Shown here piece after piece: positions 12,282 through 15,895 of a stretch of DNA of 15,895 nt. The notes beneath the pieces are model-generated. The model did no database searches, was not told the DNA's origin, and saw nothing but the letters and a program-made list of their open reading frames with translations. Location of the stretch: NCBI GenBank assembly GCA_945870475.1, contig CAMBSR010000021.1, positions 1 to 15,895 on the forward strand, read 5' to 3'. The first letter of the stretch is position 1, and every line of letters starts with the position of its first letter. A program made the position numbers and the translations under genes. Source of the DNA: Phycisphaera mikurensis NBRC 102666. Its GTDB lineage: Bacteria > Planctomycetota > Phycisphaerae > Phycisphaerales > SM1A02.

Positions 12282-14687
12282 TCACCACTGTTCGAGGCAC
12301 TCGGGGGCGCGCTGCACCTTGAAGCGACGCTCCACTTCCTGGGCGCCGGTTTCGTCGCCCCACACGGCCAACACGCCGGCAAGCACGCGGGCCGAGAGCT
12401 GGCAGACGCCGCTCGTCGCCGGACCGCCCGCGTCGATCTCGTCGGCCAGCTGCGTGAGTGCGCAGGCGTAGGCCGTGTCGTAGTCGGCCACCATGAACGC
12501 CACGGGCGCGAAATACGCCAGGTACCAGGCGCGGAGGCCGTCGGTCGCCACCTGGCGGCGGTACTCCGGCCACAGGTGGTCGATGTAGGCGTCGTAGCCG
12601 TCCTTGACGAAGCCCCTGTTGACGCACGAGTAAGCGAGGTTCCACTGCGCATTCACGGTACGCGGCGAGCCGGCGCCGAAGGCATGGGCCACGCGCGCGC
12701 AGTGGAGCATCATGCCCTCGAGCGAGTGCTCGGAACCGATTCCCTCGATCTCCATCATGACGCACACCTGGAATTCCGCCATCAGGAGCTTCGGATCATC
12801 GGGCGGCAGATGCGTGCGCAGGTACTCGAGCGCGCTGAACATCTCCTGCGCCCGGCCCGGATAGTGGTCGCCGCGGATCAGGGAATTGATCCGTGCCTCC
12901 GCGAGCATGCAGGCAGCATCCACCGGATCTGCCACTGCGCCCGCAAACCACTGCGCAGCAGCGAATCGCATTTCCACGGGTGTTGACGGGAAGAAGAAGG
13001 GCCACGGCTGGCATTCGGCGAGCGCGCCAAGCATCAGCGCCCGCCCCTCCGGCGCGAGGAGCCGGCCATCCGTCGCCATTGGGCCGAACACGCTCGCTGC
13101 AAGCAGCGCGGCAACCGGACGGTCGTACTTCAGCGACATCTGGTAGACGTCCGGCAGCAGTTCCTGGTAGGCCTGCGAGGATCCTTGCGGATCCACTTCC
13201 AGGACGCGGTCGAAGGAACGGCGCACCAACGCATAGGCGCTGCTGTGCTCCCATGATTCCTGGTGCCCCTTCACGACGATCGCCGCCAGGCGCCCGGCGG
13301 TGAGCGGGTCGTCGGCTGCCACCTGGTCCACCAGGCGCTCGACGCGCTGGAAGGTGACCTTGCCCGCCATGAAGTCCTTGCTGGTGCGCAGCTGCTGCAC
13401 CATGTCCTCGATCATCGAACGTGCCAGCTCGAACGTGCGCTGCGATTGATTCTGTGCGACATCGGTCAGCTCGCGCTCGCGGCGGGACTCCGCCACGCTC
13501 GTGGTCCACACCACCAGCACCGTGACGAGCGCCACCGCGGCCACTGCCGCGAGCGACGCCGCAACTCGGTGACGTCGCACCCAGCGCCATGCGCGTTCGG
13601 ACGGGCCGAGGAGCCGCGCCGCCACGGCGCGCCCCTCGAGCCAGCGTCGCAGGTCATCGGCAAGCGCCGCGGCGGTTGGGTAACGGTCGTCCGGATGCGA
13701 AGCCGTGGCGCGGCGCACGATGGCGTCCAGGTCGCCGCGGACAGCCTCGGTGAGTTCGTCCACGGTCATGCCGCGCGCGGCGGCGGTGGCCGCGACGGCG
13801 GCGGGGTCGCGCGCGCCCACTTCCGCGAGCCATGCCAACGGCGGAACCACCTCCGGCACCTCGAGCGGCGTGCGCGGCAGCCGGGTGGGCGGGCCGCCGA
13901 CGAGGAGCTCGCCGAGCACGGCGCCCAGCGCGTAGACGTCGCTGCGCGCGTCGGCGATGCCGGCGCCATGCATCCACTGTTCGGGCGGCATGTACTGCGG
14001 CGTGCCCAGGCGCTGGCCCTCGGCGGTGCGCAGGCTGGCTGCATCGGACGGATCGACCGCCTTCGCCACGCCGAAATCGATCACCTTGGGTACCGGGCGC
14101 TCCGTGTCACGCGTCACCAGGATGTTGCCGGGCTTCAGGTCGCGGTGGATCACGCCCTTCTGGTGCGCGTGCTGCACGCCATCGCAGACCGCCGCGAACA
14201 GCTGGACGCGCTGGCGGGGGCGCAGGCGCTGCTCGTCGCAGAGGACGTTGATGGGCAGGCCGTCGATGAACGGCATGGCGAACCACGGACGGCCGTCGTC
14301 GGTGACGCCCGCGTCGAGCACCGTGGCCACGTTCGGATGGTCCATGCGCGCGAGCGTCTGGCGCTCGTTCTGGAAGCGCGCCATCACCATGCGTGAGTTG
14401 GGATCGCGGCGCAGGAGCTTGAGCGCCACCAGGCGGCGCACCGGTTCCTCCTGCGAGGCCAGCCAGACCGTGCCGAAGCCGCCCTCGCCAACCGCGGTCA
14501 CCAGGGTGTAGCGGCCGATGCGGGCCACGCCCTCTTCCATGCCGCGCTGCACCTCGGTGGCCGCACGCGCCAGCAGCGCATCGAGCTCGGCCATGGTGGC
14601 CGAGCCCGGAATGCCGCCCACCGAAGCAGGCGATCCACTGCCGTCCGACGGCATCGCCCTGGATTCATGCATGCCGTCCGGAAGCAT
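12282..14687 (-). CDS. Transmembrane Ser/Thr protein kinase (Hanks type)
   Basis: Membrane kinase of 801 aa from the ATG at 14687. The frame also has a TTG at 14735 and ATGs at 14672 and 14654, so the start is not certain. A Ser/Gly-rich lead is followed by the kinase domain from about residue 60 to 330. This has the Gly loop GEGGFG (67-72), the ATP-binding Lys in VALKLL (K90), HRDLKPGN (catalytic D183), DFG (D204), GTPQYMPPEQ as activation and P+1 loop, and DVYALGAVLGELL. All catalytic residues are present, so it should be active. A basic RRHR precedes one membrane helix (about 375-397). The C-terminal part of about 400 residues would then be outside the cytoplasm. It is helical and rich in Ala, with weak TPR-like character but no domain I can name. 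DUF429 lies upstream and the NTF2-like gene downstream. It probably senses an envelope signal (inference). Confidence 0.92.
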   Translation of the reverse strand: MLPDGMHESRAMPSDGSGSPASVGGIPGSATMAELDALLARAATEVQRGMEEGVARIGRYTLVTAVGEGGFGTVWLASQEEPVRRLVALKLLRRDPNSRMVMARFQNERQTLARMDHPNVATVLDAGVTDDGRPWFAMPFIDGLPINVLCDEQRLRPRQRVQLFAAVCDGVQHAHQKGVIHRDLKPGNILVTRDTERPVPKVIDFGVAKAVDPSDAASLRTAEGQRLGTPQYMPPEQWMHGAGIADARSDVYALGAVLGELLVGGPPTRLPRTPLEVPEVVPPLAWLAEVGARDPAAVAATAAARGMTVDELTEAVRGDLDAIVRRATASHPDDRYPTAAALADDLRRWLEGRAVAARLLGPSERAWRWVRRHRVAASLAAVAAVALVTVLVVWTTSVAESRRERELTDVAQNQSQRTFELARSMIEDMVQQLRTSKDFMAGKVTFQRVERLVDQVAADDPLTAGRLAAIVVKGHQESWEHSSAYALVRRSFDRVLEVDPQGSSQAYQELLPDVYQMSLKYDRPVAALLAASVFGPMATDGRLLAPEGRALMLGALAECQPWPFFFPSTPVEMRFAAAQWFAGAVADPVDAACMLAEARINSLIRGDHYPGRAQEMFSALEYLRTHLPPDDPKLLMAEFQVCVMMEIEGIGSEHSLEGMMLHCARVAHAFGAGSPRTVNAQWNLAYSCVNRGFVKDGYDAYIDHLWPEYRRQVATDGLRAWYLAYFAPVAFMVADYDTAYACALTQLADEIDAGGPATSGVCQLSARVLAGVLAVWGDETGAQEVERRFKVQRAPECLEQW

Positions 14688-14694
14688 GGCCACA

Positions 14695-14722
14695 ATGCTA
14701 ATCGGGACGTGCGGAACCGCAA
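14695..14722 (-). promoter_or_regulatory. Weak promoter candidate for the kinase gene
   Basis: On the minus strand TTGCGG (14722-14717) and TAGCAT (14700-14695) are 16 bases apart. TAGCAT ends 7 bases before the ATG at 14687, again predicting a near-leaderless mRNA. Just upstream (about 14731-14756) lies an unusually AT-rich stretch with the near-palindrome CAATTGAATTG. Confidence 0.3.
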
Positions 14723-14747
14723 AGACCGCCGTCAATTCAATTGCAAA

Positions 14748-15500
14748 TCAATACACCCAGCCCTCGACGCGCCCCACCGCCGGCACCACCGCCGCGAACG
14801 GCGGCGTGGCCAGGATGATGGCGTCGAGGAGGTCGCCTTCCTCGTCGCGCGTGGCTTCCTCGGCCATGGCCGGGGGCACCACGACGCCCCATTCGCCGAG
14901 CTGGCGAAGGAGCTGCGCACGCAGCGCACGCGGGGGTTCGCCGGCGCCCTTGTAGCCGCGCTTGGGCCAGCCGCGGGCGTTCAGCACCGAGGCCGGGCAG
15001 CCTTCGCAGATCACCACGGCGTTGGAGGTTCCGGGCACGCACGGCTCGATGCGGACGCCTTCCTCCGCCAGGGGCAGGAGCACCTCGCAGATGAAGGTCC
15101 AGGTCTGCTTGAAGACGCGCAGGTTGAGGGGCGACATCGGCGTGGACATCGCGGCATCGCAGGCGCGGCGCGGTTCGCGGCGCGTCCGCCCGCGGACGGC
15201 GGTCCGCCACATGCGCGGCGAGCCCTGCTCCTGCATCCAGCGCGCCACTGCCATCCAATCCTCGGCGAGGCCGAACTCACGGACGATCTCCGCAGGGATC
15301 GAGAGCGGCGCATCGACGCGCCACAGGTGGTTGCGGCCGTCGGCGCGCGAAGCCAGCACCGCGCGCACCAGGGCACGGCGGTCGAGGCGTCCCATCGAGG
15401 CAACGGGCGCGCGCGGATCGGACATGTCGCGGGTGGCCACGCGGATCTTGGCGGCACCGCCGGAATCAGCGCCGGAGAAGTCGACGCCGTGGATCACCAT
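14748..15500 (-). CDS. DUF429 family protein (predicted RNase H-like fold)
   Basis: A 250-aa protein matching what is known of DUF429. It opens with VIHGVDFSGAD, whose Asp sits where RNase H-like folds keep their first acidic residue. WRVDAPLSIP follows, corresponding to a second conserved Asp-Pro segment. CEGCPASVLNARGWPKRGYKG near residue 180 matches the family's E-x-x-P ... RGYKG pattern. The C-terminal DEEGDLLDAIILATPPFAA corresponds to the last acidic helix (DAhxxAhAA). Nuclease activity has been predicted for the family from its fold, but no reaction is established. The ATG at 15500 starts directly at the first strand. The frame stays open further upstream across the FmdB-like gene, which is a shadow. 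No good ribosome binding site is visible. It lies 55 bases after the FmdB-like stop and is probably in the same operon. Not recognised as part of any defence or mobile unit. Confidence 0.72.
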   Translation of the reverse strand: MVIHGVDFSGADSGGAAKIRVATRDMSDPRAPVASMGRLDRRALVRAVLASRADGRNHLWRVDAPLSIPAEIVREFGLAEDWMAVARWMQEQGSPRMWRTAVRGRTRREPRRACDAAMSTPMSPLNLRVFKQTWTFICEVLLPLAEEGVRIEPCVPGTSNAVVICEGCPASVLNARGWPKRGYKGAGEPPRALRAQLLRQLGEWGVVVPPAMAEEATRDEEGDLLDAIILATPPFAAVVPAVGRVEGWVY

Positions 15501-15555
15501 GCCCTGCGGCTGCAAGGCTTCCTCGGTGGATGGCTGGGGGCGGGGATACACGGGG

Positions 15556-15783
15556 TCAGCCGTTCCCGCACTGGCTCTGGGGCTTGCCGCACGGGCAGCA
15601 GGAACCGGTGTGCACGTGCGCCTGGCCGACCGGCGAACCGGCGACACCGAAGACGCTGTGCTTGCGGGTGAAGCGGCGGCCCTTGCCCGCGGGGTCATCC
15701 ACGGGGGCATCGGCGTCGCGCATGGGGCGCAGGAGGGTGATCACTTCGCCATCATCCTCGCACATGTATTCGTACTGGGGCAT
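15556..15783 (-). CDS. Small FmdB-like regulatory/zinc-ribbon protein, altered metal site
   Basis: A 75-aa protein. The start MPQYEYMCEDDGE resembles the FmdB family opening MPxYEYxCxxCG, and LLRPMRDADAPV-DPAGKGRRFTRKHSVF is like planctomycete members. The usual CxxC pair is broken: C8 is kept but the second Cys position is Asp (D11), and the middle CPxCG knuckle is absent. The C-terminal tail instead has HVHTGSCCPCGKPQSQC, with H56, H58, C62, C63, C65 and C72 as possible metal ligands. FmdB-type proteins have been suggested to regulate other genes, but no role can be assigned here. The ATG overlaps the TGA of the upstream gene by one base, so translation is probably coupled. Confidence 0.65.
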   Translation of the reverse strand: MPQYEYMCEDDGEVITLLRPMRDADAPVDDPAGKGRRFTRKHSVFGVAGSPVGQAHVHTGSCCPCGKPQSQCGNG

Positions 15784-15895
15784 CAGCGGGTCCTCGACTT
15801 CTTGCCCGCGCTGCGGGGGGCACCGCCGCGCGAAGCACCGCGGGCAGGCCCGCGCGACGCTCCACGCGAGTCGCCGCGGCCAGCCGCGCGCGAAC
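15783..15895 (-). CDS. C-terminal tail of an unidentified basic protein (5' end outside window)
   Basis: The minus-strand frame is open from the window edge to a TGA at 15785-15783 and encodes 36 residues rich in Arg, Gly, Ser and Ala, including GRGDSRGASRGPARGASRGG and ending in SAGKKSRTR. Such tails occur on RNA helicases, pseudouridine synthases and other RNA-binding proteins, but the folded part is missing. The stop overlaps the FmdB-like ATG (TGATG), which supports this frame as real and cotranscribed. It is short and compositionally biased, so a random open frame cannot be ruled out. Confidence 0.5.
   Translation of the reverse strand, partial: SRAAGRGDSRGASRGPARGASRGGAPRSAGKKSRTR
15791..15795 (-). 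promoter_or_regulatory. Ribosome binding site of the FmdB-like gene
   Basis: GAGGA on the minus strand lies 7 bases before the ATG at 15783, inside the end of the upstream gene. Together with the TGATG overlap it supports this start. Confidence 0.6.

Noticed and set aside
12220..12765. Upstream extension of the NTF2-like frame
   Set aside because: It overlaps the kinase coding region, and the ATG at 12219 has a clear ribosome binding site and signal peptide.
14688..14735. TTG start for the kinase at 14735
   Set aside because: Several ATGs lie downstream before the kinase domain, and the extra residues cross the AT-rich regulatory stretch; kept only as an alternative.
15501..15710. Upstream extension of the DUF429 frame to 15710
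   Set aside because: It overlaps the FmdB-like gene and is Ala/Ser/Pro-rich shadow; the family fold starts at the ATG at 15500.
14748..15783. DUF429 plus FmdB-like genes as a new defence system
   Set aside because: No nuclease-helicase, reverse transcriptase, toxin or mobile-element neighbour supports this; the families are widespread housekeeping-like unknowns.

Overview
GC-rich chromosomal window, most likely from a Planctomycetota bacterium of the Phycisphaerae type. The lineage is inferred from three things: a secreted protein ending in a short dockerin-like module of the DLNGDGxVNGADLGxLLxxWG kind, a sigma factor of the ECF-like family that is abundant in planctomycetes, and a membrane Ser/Thr kinase encoded close by. 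No 16S gene is present, so this remains an inference. Clear Shine-Dalgarno sites precede only two genes. Several genes have a -10-like element only a few bases from the start codon, which suggests leaderless or near-leaderless mRNAs.

Left part (1-5961, all + strand): the 3' part of an RNase E/G gene with a very long charged, repeat-rich tail; dxr (MEP isoprenoid pathway); an enlarged RseP-type site-2 protease; and a short-chain dehydrogenase. The dxr-rseP neighbourhood is common in bacteria, although the usual cdsA between them is absent here.

Middle (5962-9846): smpB on the minus strand converges with the dehydrogenase. It diverges, across a 264-base regulatory gap holding a 19-base palindrome, from a large secreted M36/M4-like metalloprotease with a jelly-roll domain and a dockerin-like tail. 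The protease gene ends at a strong terminator. Directly after it come an extended -10 promoter, tRNA-Leu(GAG), and a second strong terminator.

Right part (9877-15895): queE (queuosine precursor pathway) and, 7 bases later, an ECF-like sigma factor, both on the + strand. Facing them on the minus strand is a run of five genes, listed here in transcription order: the basic C-terminal tail of an unidentified protein, a small FmdB-like protein, a DUF429-type protein, a transmembrane Ser/Thr protein kinase, and a secreted protein with two NTF2-like-looking halves. The sigma factor, kinase and secreted protein lie together and could form one signalling unit; this is inference from position. No CRISPR array, insertion sequence, integrase or phage gene was seen. 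Apart from the left and right edge genes, all genes look intact.
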